From JBICHN01 sp043101845 (GTDB lineage: Bacteria; Planctomycetota; Phycisphaerae; Phycisphaerales; UBA5793), in the NCBI GenBank assembly GCA_043101845.1, contig JBICHN010000011.1, forward strand, positions 1,736,001 to 1,800,000: DNA of 64,000 nt, read 5' to 3'. Below, in pieces: positions 54,903-63,020 of the stretch. Both the position numbers and the translations under genes were made by a program. How positions within the stretch are numbered: the first letter of the stretch is position 1; every line of letters begins with the position of its first letter. The notes below the pieces were generated by a model. The model worked only from the letters and a program-made list of their open reading frames with translations. It had not been told where the DNA came from and searched no databases.

Positions 54903-56044
54903 GCGGCGGCCCTCCCATCCGTCTGCGCCTCCAGCTCGGGCGCTTCATTCGGGTCGTCGCGCAGGCTGAGTCCGGTCGCCACGCTCCACTGCGGGCACCG
55001 TTCGTACCGTCGATCGACTCCGAGCTCGACCGCGGAAGTGTCAATGTTCTCGAGCGAGTGCGCGACCTGGGTCTCGATCTTGAGCACCTGGCTGAGCGCT
55101 TCGCACATATGCGGCTCGGCGCCGTCCCCGCCCGCCACGAGCACGAGCTCCGGCCGTACACCACGGAAGGTCACGCTGTAGTACCGGAGGCAGAGAGCCG
55201 CTTCCTGGGCAAGATCGTGCAGCAGCGGTCGGACCGCTTCGTAGAGCGCCCGGTCGACGCGGTCATCGAGCAGTTCGCCCCCCCGTTCGGCCGACTGGCG
55301 CATCCGCTCTCGGCGGAGCTGCGCCGCAGCGTTCACATCAAGATCGAGCGCCGCGGCTACGGCTCGATTCATTTGCGCGCCACCGATATCCACCGGTTTG
55401 AGGAACGCGATTCCCTGGCCGCGCGTGATCATGACCGTGGCGCCGGCGGCGCCGATGTCGACGATCATTCGCACGGTCTCCGAATCGCTTGCCCGGCGGA
55501 GGGCGCGGTTCAGGCATCGTGTCGTCGCCGCGAAGGGCGCGTCCACCGCGATGGGACGCAGGCGGCACTCAATCAGCGCGTTGAGGTGCGCTTCGACGAT
55601 CGGACGGCGGACCGCGATGAGGAGCACCTCGTCACGGATCTCTTCGCCCTGACGAACCTCACCGGCGCGAATCCAGTCGACCTGAAGGTCCTCGACCGGA
55701 ATGTTGAATCGATCGGCCGCTTCCCAGTGAGCCGCTTTGGAGAGTTCGTCGGCGCCGAGCTTCGGGAACCTGGTCGCCCGAAGCATGAGATCGCCGACGC
55801 TCAGCGAGCACACGCAATCCCGCCCTTCGAAGGGCGCCGACCGTGTCGCGGCGCGAAGCGTCTCGACGACCTGTCGGTGACGGGTCGCCGGATCCTCGGA
55901 GAGGTCCTCCGGATAGTCCTGCCGGGCCGCCGCGACCACATGCAGGCCGGCGCGCCCGTGCCGCAATTGAAGCAGCTTGACACCCGACGCGCCGAAATCG
56001 ACGCCGATCGGGTTCGCTGCTCGCTGCCAGAACGAAAAGCCCAC
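54899..56044 (-). CDS. pilM: PilM-like actin-fold pilus assembly ATPase
   Basis: 381 residues. IGVDFGASGVKLLQLRHG is the first phosphate loop of the PilM/FtsA actin fold, MIVDIGAAGATVMIT the second, and ELVLVAGGDGAEPHMCE the adenosine motif. PilM is a cytoplasmic protein that binds the PilN N-terminus. Start at 56044; the gene overlaps pilN by four bases. The C-terminus has about 40 extra hydrophilic residues. Confidence 0.92.
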   Translation of the reverse strand: MGFSFWQRAANPIGVDFGASGVKLLQLRHGRAGLHVVAAARQDYPEDLSEDPATRHRQVVETLRAATRSAPFEGRDCVCSLSVGDLMLRATRFPKLGADELSKAAHWEAADRFNIPVEDLQVDWIRAGEVRQGEEIRDEVLLIAVRRPIVEAHLNALIECRLRPIAVDAPFAATTRCLNRALRRASDSETVRMIVDIGAAGATVMITRGQGIAFLKPVDIGGAQMNRAVAAALDLDVNAAAQLRRERMRQSAERGGELLDDRVDRALYEAVRPLLHDLAQEAALCLRYYSVTFRGVRPELVLVAGGDGAEPHMCEALSQVLKIETQVAHSLENIDTSAVELGVDRRYERCPQWSVATGLSLRDDPNEAPELEAQTDGRAAA

Positions 56045-56088
56045 TCCTGTCCCCTCTCTTCGAGATGCAAGGCGATTCCGCGACGGAT

Positions 56089-56664
56089 TCAGAGTCCGGT
56101 GACATCCACCACGGACACACGGCCGGTGAACGCCGCGATCCGAATCTCGTACCGATCGTCGGGACCGGCGACGGTGATGACGCCGCCTGCGCTCGCGGTT
56201 CCATCCGGCGCGATCGGTCCACCCATCTCGTCATAGCTGATGAAGTTCGATCCCCCGTCGATGTCGGCGTCCTCGATCGTCACGCCGCTGAAGCGCGGAT
56301 CGGAATTGAAATCGACGATGTATCGTCCGTCGCCGGTGTAGGCGAGCGGGTCGTAGAGAACATCCGTGTCGTAGTCGAACGGGTCGGCGAGGAGTCGATA
56401 GCTGTTCGGATCGACATTGAAGATCACTCGGCGACGGCTCTGCTGAGACATCGCATCCGACTGAGCAAAGGTGAGGTCCGAGACGATGCGTCGGACGGCC
56501 CCTTCGGTGTTGAAGTCGGCGAGACGGTTCATGTACGGAATGACGAGCGAACCCGCGACGCCGAGAATCCCGACGACGATGATGATCTCGAGCAGCGTGA
56601 AGCCGCGCGATCGCATCATCCACGCTCGAGGTCGAAACCGGATTGCCTTGCGTCCGCTGATCAT
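56089..56664 (-). CDS. GspH-like minor pseudopilin
   Basis: 191 residues with the prepilin motif RGFTLLEIIIVVGILGVAG, cleaved after glycine, and a C-terminal domain of the GspH/FimT kind (RRIVSDLTFAQSDAMSQQSRRRVIF). The ATG at 56619 (MMRSRG) would give a shorter leader more typical of type IV prepilins; the ATG at 56664 gives 21 residues. It is a candidate tip pseudopilin. Confidence 0.88.
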   Translation of the reverse strand: MISGRKAIRFRPRAWMMRSRGFTLLEIIIVVGILGVAGSLVIPYMNRLADFNTEGAVRRIVSDLTFAQSDAMSQQSRRRVIFNVDPNSYRLLADPFDYDTDVLYDPLAYTGDGRYIVDFNSDPRFSGVTIEDADIDGGSNFISYDEMGGPIAPDGTASAGGVITVAGPDDRYEIRIAAFTGRVSVVDVTGL

Positions 56665-56685
56665 TCGTTCGCTGCTCCCCGCCGC

Positions 56686-56976
56686 TTACTGGCCGCCTTC
56701 GTCGCCCGTCGGCTCCTGACGCGGCATCTTCGTGACCTCGACCTTGAACTGACCCTTGTCGAGCCGCTGGCCGAGCTCGCCAACGCTGTCGTTCAGGCGC
56801 CGGAGCTCGCGGATCATCTCGAGTCGCTGACTGCCCGCATCGGGTATGCCGCCCTTCGGACCCGTCGCTTCCGCCGACGCGACAAGCGGTCGCTCCGCGA
56901 CGGTCGTCCAGATCAGCGCCGCCATCAGGATCGCATTGAGCGTGAGTAGGGTGTGCAGAGTTCGGGTTCGCCGCAT
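56686..56976 (-). CDS. Small membrane-anchored protein with coiled-coil tendency
   Basis: 96 residues. A basic start (MRRTRTLHTLL) and one membrane segment (LNAILMAALIWTTVAE) are followed by a helical region (RLEMIRELRRLNDSVGELGQRL). AAGGAG precedes the ATG at 56976. I do not recognise the family; placement between pseudopilin genes suggests a pilus accessory. Confidence 0.65.
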   Translation of the reverse strand: MRRTRTLHTLLTLNAILMAALIWTTVAERPLVASAEATGPKGGIPDAGSQRLEMIRELRRLNDSVGELGQRLDKGQFKVEVTKMPRQEPTGDEGGQ

Positions 56977-57025
56977 CGGAGCGCTCCTTCTCGTCGCGAC
57001 GCGCTCCCGAGTGCCCGCCGGCGGA

Positions 57026-57700
57026 TTACCGGAACGCAGGCGCAGGCGGCAAGGGAGACGACGCCACCGTCTTTGCTGGCCTATCGGCGGATTCGGGGAC
57101 CCAGGTAAGTTCAATCCATCCCGTTGACCCGGGCGTGATCGACGACGAGTCATCGTGCTCGGGCGGATTCGTCACGATCCGCATATCCCGAACATCGACA
57201 AGAATGACGCGGGCGACCGTGTCACGGTGACTCATGAATGAACGCGTCCATTCCGGACCGATATCCATGACGCGATGCCCGGGCCCGTCCGTCGAGTCCG
57301 CGTTTTCGTCGATCGTGTACGCGCGGACGCTCTGAAGCAGCGGGCTGAACTGCAGCACGAGCGCCTCGCGAGGATTGAGACGGTCCGCGCCGGAAACCGT
57401 GTGCTGAAGCAGCACGATCGATTCGACGGCGCCGTCTTCAAAGGTTTCCACTGCGACCGTGTGAGCCATGGACGACAGCACGCCGTCGAAGAGGCGCATC
57501 TGTTCCTGCCGGGCCGGCGAAAGCTCTGACTCGTTCGCCGCATCGGATGACACCGCCCCCTGGAGCAGGCGGGGAGACACGAGCGCCCCGACGGCCAGAA
57601 TCGAGACGGATACGGCGCTCAACACCAGCGCGTCGGGCGCGAGGAGTCTCGAGAGCAGTTCGGCCCCCCGGCTCTTAGTAGTCGTAGAAATAGGTTCCAT
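57026..57700 (-). CDS. Membrane-anchored protein of unknown function in the pilus locus
   Basis: 224 residues with one N-terminal membrane segment (ALVLSAVSVSILAVGALV) and an extracytoplasmic beta-rich domain (SIVLLQHTVSGADRLNPREALVLQFSPLLQSV). Start is uncertain among ATGs at 57700, 57706 and 57721; all overlap the end of the preceding pseudopilin gene. There is no prepilin motif. Possibly a pilus accessory; no family recognised. Confidence 0.65.
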   Translation of the reverse strand: MEPISTTTKSRGAELLSRLLAPDALVLSAVSVSILAVGALVSPRLLQGAVSSDAANESELSPARQEQMRLFDGVLSSMAHTVAVETFEDGAVESIVLLQHTVSGADRLNPREALVLQFSPLLQSVRAYTIDENADSTDGPGHRVMDIGPEWTRSFMSHRDTVARVILVDVRDMRIVTNPPEHDDSSSITPGSTGWIELTWVPESADRPAKTVASSPLPPAPAFR

Positions 57701-58205
57701 TCTCATCCTGACCGGGCACATAGGGTCGGAACTCGGCGGTGGACGGTTTGTAAATCCAACCGAACGAGGTCGGACCGGTCGGCGGTGTGGGCGGCATCAG
57801 TTCCCCGTTGCCGAGCACCTTGATGAGCGACTCCTGGTTCACGGGGTTGCGCGGCATCTCGGCGAGGTATGGCCCGAAGCGAAAGATCGGTGAGTTCGAG
57901 GTCCCCACCTGGCCATCCGCGGAAGTCGGATTGAGCATCTGCGCGAGGAAGACGGATTCACTCGGCGACGCCGACATGTCACCGTTCGGATAGCCGGGCG
58001 GCGTGGAGTGGTGCTGCGAGGCATACACCTGAATTTGTGTGCGAATGTATCTCAGATCCTGCATGAGCGCCGCGCCGGCGGCGGTCTGAGACGCCGAAGT
58101 GAACCGCGGCATGACGATCGCCGCGAGTATTCCGATGATCAGGATGACAATGATCAGTTCGACGAGCGTGAAGCCGCGCGATTGAACCGACCTCGAGACC
58201 ATCAT
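57675..58205 (-). CDS. Type IV pilin-like/pseudopilin protein
   Basis: 176 residues from the ATG at 58205. The leader ends SRG with cleavage before FTLVELIIVILIIGILAAIVMPRF, a textbook prepilin helix; an in-frame ATG at 58259 would lengthen the leader. The globular part has FGPYLAEMPRNPVN and a C-terminal NGTYFYDY. Major-pilin-like GspG group by the GYP/NPxN segments. Confidence 0.88.
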   Translation of the reverse strand: MMVSRSVQSRGFTLVELIIVILIIGILAAIVMPRFTSASQTAAGAALMQDLRYIRTQIQVYASQHHSTPPGYPNGDMSASPSESVFLAQMLNPTSADGQVGTSNSPIFRFGPYLAEMPRNPVNQESLIKVLGNGELMPPTPPTGPTSFGWIYKPSTAEFRPYVPGQDENGTYFYDY

Positions 58206-58266
58206 GGAGTTCCGGGGGTGGTATTGAGCGAACGGAGGCTTCGTTCCGGCGACGGTCATCGTAAAT

Positions 58267-58296
58267 CAAGGCGGCGGCGTTTCCGCCGCCGCCTTG
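58267..58296 (-). other. Hairpin between the two pilin genes
   Basis: A perfect 13-bp GC-rich stem (CAAGGCGGCGGCG with CGCCGCCGCCTTG) with a 4-base loop, 28 bases after the stop of the first pilin gene. On the minus strand it is followed only by ATTTACG, a weak tail. It may act as a partial terminator or 3' stabiliser raising the first pilin's mRNA over the downstream genes. Confidence 0.6.
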
Positions 58297-58324
58297 TCAG
58301 CAAGTCAGGTCAGCACGATCGAGA

Positions 58325-58786
58325 TTACGGAGGGTTGTAGCTGTTCGTAGTCTCGTCGAAGTACGGGGCGGTCATCTGACCGAGCGCCGCGTCCCACACC
58401 CAACCGATGGTGGTCGCGTCGGCCGTGCCGATGCCGGCCGAGCCCGTGAAGGGATTCACCGGAGCGGCCTGCAGATACGGGGGAACCGTACCGCCAGCGC
58501 TCCAGGCCGTACCCGAACCGTCGACCGGGTCGACGAGCGGATCCCAGTCCGCCGCGGCGCCCGCCGTGCCGAAGCCCGGGAGCGTGCCGTTGTTCTTCAC
58601 GCGGAAGAGTTCAATCTGGCTCCGCGCCGTCTGAAGCATCGACTTCAGCGATGAGGCCGACGCTTCCTGGCTCGCGTTCGTGAACTGAGGAATGACGATC
58701 GCGGCGAGGATCCCGAGGATCACCACCACGATCAGAATTTCGACGAGCGTGAAGGCTCGTCTTGGTGTTCGTCGTCCGTGCGTCAT
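58325..58786 (-). CDS. Major pilin/GspG-like prepilin
   Basis: 153 residues. Leader MTHGRRTPRRA, then FTLVEILIVVVILGILAAIVIPQFTNASQEA, the hallmark of GspG/major pilins; here an alanine, not glycine, precedes the phenylalanine. The ATG at 58786 has AAGGAG upstream. The C-terminal part has GTVPPYLQAAPVNPFTG, typical of planctomycete GspG-like proteins. First gene of the pilus locus and followed by the hairpin at 58267, both suited to high expression. Confidence 0.9.
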   Translation of the reverse strand: MTHGRRTPRRAFTLVEILIVVVILGILAAIVIPQFTNASQEASASSLKSMLQTARSQIELFRVKNNGTLPGFGTAGAAADWDPLVDPVDGSGTAWSAGGTVPPYLQAAPVNPFTGSAGIGTADATTIGWVWDAALGQMTAPYFDETTNSYNPP

Positions 58787-59099
58787 CGATGACTCCTTGA
58801 ATAGACCGAACCGTGGCTCATGCATGGCGCCGCTCGGCGCCGTCCTTGTCCCTTGCACGAAGATCAGATCTTCGGCCGCCTTGCGATCGCGCCACCCCTC
58901 CGGGGCGCGGGACGCGAGGCGACTGCTTTCCAATCGTCTGAGCCGCGTCAGGACTTCAACTCGATCGTCTATTCGAAGGGACGACCTTGACGGTTGTGCC
59001 GTTCGGGCCTGTCCCGTCCGGAAGGAACCCGCGACAAACGAAACGAGGCGGGACGCTCACGCGTCCCGCCTCGTCGAGTCATTGAAATGATGAGCCGGA
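58787..59099 (-). promoter_or_regulatory. Leader and promoter region of the pilin operon
   Basis: 313 bases without a gene. The low-coordinate part is the pilin leader with its AAGGAG site; the high-coordinate end holds the terminator of the HEAT-repeat gene (59031-59073). The promoter of the pilus locus must lie between, but I see no clear sigma-70 or sigma-54 boxes. Confidence 0.4.
59031..59073 (-). terminator. Intrinsic terminator of the HEAT-repeat protein gene
   Basis: A perfect 13-bp stem (CGAGGCGGGACGC with GCGTCCCGCCTCG) and 4-base loop; on the minus strand TTTCGTTTG follows. It separates the HEAT-repeat gene from the pilin operon. Confidence 0.85.
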
Positions 59100-61265
59100 T
59101 TATCGGCGGTCGAGTATGAAGGTCGTCACATTCGACGCCGGAAGATCGAGAGCGCCGTGCGCCTGGCCGGCCGCCGTGGCGACGACCCCGGAGCCCGTGC
59201 GCACGAGCTCGAGCAGGCGATTGACCTGCCGATCGCTCGCATACGCCCCGAACCGCTTGGCCGAATCCGCGGCGAATCCAAGGAGTGTCGCCTGCGTGAG
59301 TTCATCGCCTTCGGTGAGCGAGGCGTCGAGCAGCGCCTGCTGAGAATCCGGGTTATCGATCCAGCTCAGCGTCTCGGCCGCAATGAGTCGCTTCTCGCCA
59401 TCGAAGTTCTGTAACGCTTCGAGGAGCGCCGCCTCGGCGTCGATGACCTCGAACGACGGGGTGTTCTTGATCGCGACATCCCGCAGGGCTCGCAGCGACT
59501 CGAGAGCGTAAGCATCCGCCTCGTCCGCGCTCATGAGCGGGCCAAGCGTATCGGAGACCATCGCGTCCACCGCGTTTCCGAGTTGATCCTCGGTGATCGT
59601 GCGCGACACCACGCGGACGCGGCGGTCGTCGATGTACAGGTCACGGGCCTGGTTGACACCCGCTCCGGAAGTCATGACGAGAACCGGGCTCGCCGACAAC
59701 CGCGGATCACGACGGATCGCCGTCACCGGCTCCACGGTGCGCATCGCGTCGTCGAGGATGACGAAGAGATCGACGCCCGGCGAATCAGTCAGGTCGACGC
59801 GTAGATCTTCGAAGTTCGAGCGGGGCGGGAGCACCGAGAAGCCCATCGAGCGGAGCGAGGCCGCGAGCGTGCGCCGATCCTCTTCATCCGACGCGATGAC
59901 CGCGGCGAACGATTCGCCGCCGGTGCGAATCGCGGAGGCGAGAATCGGAATGACCCGATCGGCGCCGTAGAAGGATTCGGTGGGAAGCGCATTCGCCAGC
60001 GCGAGGGCTGCGTCATAGCGCACGCGTCGCTCGGGGAAATTCAACGCTTCAATGAGTGGCGTGGGACGATCCTCAGCGGTCCAGAGCGTGGCGCCGCCAG
60101 CGGTGCGCTCGAGCGCTTCGATCGCATGACGGGCGAGCTGGGCGTTAAGGTCACGATTCGCTCGCGCCAGCACCCGCTGACCGATTTCCGGACCCGCGGC
60201 CACGGCGAAGAAGATCGGCGCCCGCATGTCGTCCGGATAAGTCGGATCGGTCGCTTCACTCGGAAGCTGATCGCTGCGACGGAAATTCGCGGCGATCCAC
60301 AGGCTCAGCGCGGCCTTGCTGTTCTCATTATGGGAAAGCGCATTCTCCGACATCCGCATGGCCATGATCTCGGAGAAGATGCTTGAAGGCACCGACACGG
60401 CGACGAGGCCTTGCCGCGACTCGTAATTCCAGATGTTATTAATGTCCTCGTCGGGCCACGCGATCAGGCTGCGCGCCTCGACCCAGTACTGTTCCGCCAG
60501 TCCGAGCCACTGGTCCACGATCGACGCGTTCGAAGCGCCGCCGAGCTTCTGGTAGGCCCGTTCCGCCGCGTCACGAACGCGCGGCTCCGTGGCATCCGCC
60601 ATGATGAGTTCGGCCAGCGCCGGCCGGGCGTGCGCGTAGCCGATCTGACCGAGGATGTCGACGACGAGTTCCTGCGTCTCCGGAGTGAGGTACGGTAGAG
60701 CGACGGAGAGCGGCGTGACCGCCTGGCGGCCAATTTCGACGAGGACCCGGCGCACCGCGTCCTTCAACTCAAGCGAGCCTCGGTTCTCGAGTCGTTCGAG
60801 CAACTGCGGCACGGCGTATTCGCCCGCCGACACGAGCGCTTCGCGAGCGATCAGCCGCGCACGCTGACTTCCCACGAGGTTCTGGATGTGTCGGTCGATC
60901 TCGTTTGGATCCCGCGCCAGCGCAACCCGTCCGTCACGAAGGCGACGCCGAATCTCGCCGGCGACCGGCTCGAGTTCCGGGATCCGCGTCGCGCGATCGA
61001 GCGCCTCGTCGAGTCGACCGGCGCGATTCAGATCGAACTCGTCGACGAGGGTATAGAGATCGGCGTCCGCAACGCCCGACTGGAAGAGCTGTTCGGCCTG
61101 GGCGGCGGCGAGGTCGGGGCGGGCGATGAAGACATAGTGGATGAAGTCTTCGAGATACTGAGCCTGCTCGTCGCGGTCGGCGTCCTGAGCGAGCGATGGC
61201 GCCGCCATGGCCATCGCCAGGAGCGTCATCAGCATGTATAGCCACCGCGGAGAACGATTCGTCAC
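59100..61265 (-). CDS. Exported HEAT-repeat protein with receiver-like segment
   Basis: 721 residues from a GTG at 61265 with GGAGG seven bases upstream; a signal peptide follows (LYMLMTLLAMAMAAPSLAQ). HEAT-like helical repeats cover about 130-300 (YAVPQLLERLENRGSLELKDAVRRVLVEIG; ALAELIMADATEPRVRDAAERAYQKLG) and 430-500, and again at the C-terminus. Residues about 500-620 look like a receiver or Rossmann-like fold (FAAVIASDEEDRRTLAASLRSMG, VDLFVILDDAM, SPVLVMTSGAG), odd for an exported protein. Function unknown; the closest neighbour on the same strand is the pilin operon. Confidence 0.8.
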   Translation of the reverse strand: MTNRSPRWLYMLMTLLAMAMAAPSLAQDADRDEQAQYLEDFIHYVFIARPDLAAAQAEQLFQSGVADADLYTLVDEFDLNRAGRLDEALDRATRIPELEPVAGEIRRRLRDGRVALARDPNEIDRHIQNLVGSQRARLIAREALVSAGEYAVPQLLERLENRGSLELKDAVRRVLVEIGRQAVTPLSVALPYLTPETQELVVDILGQIGYAHARPALAELIMADATEPRVRDAAERAYQKLGGASNASIVDQWLGLAEQYWVEARSLIAWPDEDINNIWNYESRQGLVAVSVPSSIFSEIMAMRMSENALSHNENSKAALSLWIAANFRRSDQLPSEATDPTYPDDMRAPIFFAVAAGPEIGQRVLARANRDLNAQLARHAIEALERTAGGATLWTAEDRPTPLIEALNFPERRVRYDAALALANALPTESFYGADRVIPILASAIRTGGESFAAVIASDEEDRRTLAASLRSMGFSVLPPRSNFEDLRVDLTDSPGVDLFVILDDAMRTVEPVTAIRRDPRLSASPVLVMTSGAGVNQARDLYIDDRRVRVVSRTITEDQLGNAVDAMVSDTLGPLMSADEADAYALESLRALRDVAIKNTPSFEVIDAEAALLEALQNFDGEKRLIAAETLSWIDNPDSQQALLDASLTEGDELTQATLLGFAADSAKRFGAYASDRQVNRLLELVRTGSGVVATAAGQAHGALDLPASNVTTFILDRR

Positions 61266-61522
61266 GGGAAAGCCTCCAGTCCAGGCAAGGTGGGCGAGCG
61301 CACGGCCCGCGGGGTAGGCGTCAGTGCGGCCGGGGAGTCGGCGGCGTGGCATCTTAGGAAGCCGTTTGCGCCGGGCGCGAAATCCACGGAAAACCGGCCG
61401 CCGGATCGCCAGCCGGAATGTATCGACTCGTGAATGAGGTGTCAACGCCTCCGATCCATTCACAAGCGGCCCGGCCGCTGGCATTTGGAGTCATGCCGGG
61501 GGTGCGGGCGACTCCACATCGC
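61266..61522. promoter_or_regulatory. Divergent intergenic region
   Basis: 257 bases between the HEAT-repeat gene and the riboswitch promoter. It must contain the HEAT gene promoter on the minus strand; no convincing boxes are visible to me. No gene is seen. Confidence 0.35.
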
Positions 61523-61552
61523 TTGACATGCGTTCACGATCGCGGGTACCTT
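61523..61552 (+). promoter_or_regulatory. Sigma-70-type promoter of the cobalamin riboswitch operon
   Basis: A perfect -35 box TTGACA at 61523-61528 and a weaker -10 box TACCTT at 61547-61552, spaced by 18 bases. Predicted start near 61559 lies just before the first conserved riboswitch element (GGT at 61565), which supports both calls. Confidence 0.6.
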
Positions 61553-61561
61553 TCGAGCGCT

Positions 61562-61700
61562 GACGGTATCCGTCGCGGCCTCGGCCGCGATGGATGGCAA
61601 GAGGGAAGCGTGGTGAGAATCCACCGCGGACGCGCCGCCGTGAAGGGTTGCGAGACGGATTGAGAAGTCGTCTCGACCGACCGGTCAACGACGCCACTGC
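61562..61700 (+). promoter_or_regulatory. Cobalamin (B12) riboswitch
   Basis: The conserved cobalamin aptamer core is readable: GGT (61565), a strong hairpin (61568-61595, 12 pairs with one G-T), then GGCAAGAGGGAA, GGTGAGAATCC, a GCGGACGCGCCGCCGTGA junction (61625-61642), an AGTC...GACC segment near 61666, and GCCACTG at 61693-61699. These correspond to GGGAA, GGTGAAAATCC and CGGNCCCGCCACTGT elements of the family. It senses adenosylcobalamin or related forms and usually represses downstream genes when B12 is plentiful. A 10-bp stem (61704-61713/61722-61731) and a second hairpin (61851-61869) may be the expression platform; neither has a T-tract. Confidence 0.88.
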
Positions 61701-61940
61701 AGATCATTCGTCGTTCCAAATCGACGAATGAGCGGGAAGGCGACCGAGTCGGAGACCCGAAGCCGGAAGACCTGCCTGAAGCGAATGGGGCGGTCCTCGC
61801 GTTCAGGCGCCGCGGCTTTCGGTCTGTTCATCCCCCGACAGACTCCTCCGCCGCGCGTTTTCCGCGCGGCCGCCGGACTCTTCGGAAGTCTCGGGGGCCC
61901 GACCTCGCGAAAGGGTCGGCGTCGACAGAAAGCTCTCCAA

Positions 61941-63020
61941 ATGATGGATCTTTGCGTTCAAATGACTTCAAGCCGAATCATCGTGCTTCGCGCGGTCGCC
62001 TGCGCCGGAGTTGTCGCATCTTTCTGCTCCGCGGTCGCCGGCGACGCGCCAATGTTCGAGTTCGTCGGCGTGAGCGATCGGCCGGGCAAGGTGTTCGACG
62101 CATTGAATGATGGACGCCTCGTCGCCGTGGACGGCGACCAGATCTTGATCGAACTCGCTGCCGGTGCGGGCGAATATGCGCTGGGAGGGCTGCTTCCGGC
62201 CGGATCGATCTCCGAGTTCGGTGCGTCTTTCGTCTCCGTGAGTCCCGACGGATCTCGTCTGGCTATCGGCGACGGCCGCTTCGGATCCGCCGAGGTGCAC
62301 CTGGTGGAAGTCGCGGATCTTTCGGGCGGGATCGTATCACCGCAGTCATTCGTACAGGAGAACTTCGACGCCGCCTGGATGAACAATCATCAACTGGCGA
62401 TTTCGCACGCGGACCCGGTGAGCTTTCTCGGCCGCGTGACCATTCTGGACATGCTCAGCGGCGACCGCGTCAGCCTCATCGACATCGACGGCGCGTCGAG
62501 CGGCGTCACCTTCGCCAGCGATGGTTCAATACTCGTGGGCAATGGATTCGACACGGTGGGAGGAGCGACCGGCGAAGTCCGCTCCTTTGCGTCTTCCCTG
62601 ATCGATGATGCGCTCGCGGGCAGGATCGGTCCGATCGCATTTGGCTCGGGTGCTCTCGTCACCGACCTCCTCAGCGCGGCGAGCCTGCGCTTCGACGCGG
62701 ACGGACATCTCTTTGTCGGCGGCGGCGATTTCATCGCGGGCGATGCGGAGTATTTCGCGATACTCGACGACGAGGCGGTCCGGGAAGCGATCGCCGGGGG
62801 CGTCGCCGCGGGTATCGACGACGCATTCACCGACGATCCGAACGCGCTCGATTTCAGCTTCTACGGTGCGGAATACAACGCGGTGACCGGTGAATGGATC
62901 GTCTCGAATTTCGACGATCCATTTCTGTATCACTACCGGCTCATACCGGCGCCGGCCGGCGGCGTGGCGATGCTCGCGCTCTTCGTCGCGACGCGGAGAC
63001 GGAGGCCCCGCGATGACTGA
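61941..63020 (+). CDS. PEP-CTERM surface beta-propeller protein of the B12 operon
   Basis: 359 residues from the ATG at 61941 (61962 is an alternative closer to the signal peptide MTSSRIIVLRAVACAGVV). The frame stays open upstream to 61728, but that stretch is not protein-like. The mature protein has propeller-type strands (FVSVSPDGSRLAIGDGRFGSA, GVTFASDGSILVGNGFDTVG, ASLRFDADGHLFVGGG). The C-terminus IPAPAGGVAMLALFVATRRRR is a PEP-CTERM-like sorting signal. Under a B12 riboswitch, a surface B12 or cobamide binder analogous to Bacteroidetes BtuG is the leading idea, by analogy only. Confidence 0.8.
   Translation: MMDLCVQMTSSRIIVLRAVACAGVVASFCSAVAGDAPMFEFVGVSDRPGKVFDALNDGRLVAVDGDQILIELAAGAGEYALGGLLPAGSISEFGASFVSVSPDGSRLAIGDGRFGSAEVHLVEVADLSGGIVSPQSFVQENFDAAWMNNHQLAISHADPVSFLGRVTILDMLSGDRVSLIDIDGASSGVTFASDGSILVGNGFDTVGGATGEVRSFASSLIDDALAGRIGPIAFGSGALVTDLLSAASLRFDADGHLFVGGGDFIAGDAEYFAILDDEAVREAIAGGVAAGIDDAFTDDPNALDFSFYGAEYNAVTGEWIVSNFDDPFLYHYRLIPAPAGGVAMLALFVATRRRRPRDD

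Noticed and set aside
61728..61940. N-terminal extension of the B12-operon propeller from an ATG at 61728
   Set aside because: The extension would precede the signal peptide by about 78 residues of R- and S-rich sequence; kept only as a possible leader reading frame.
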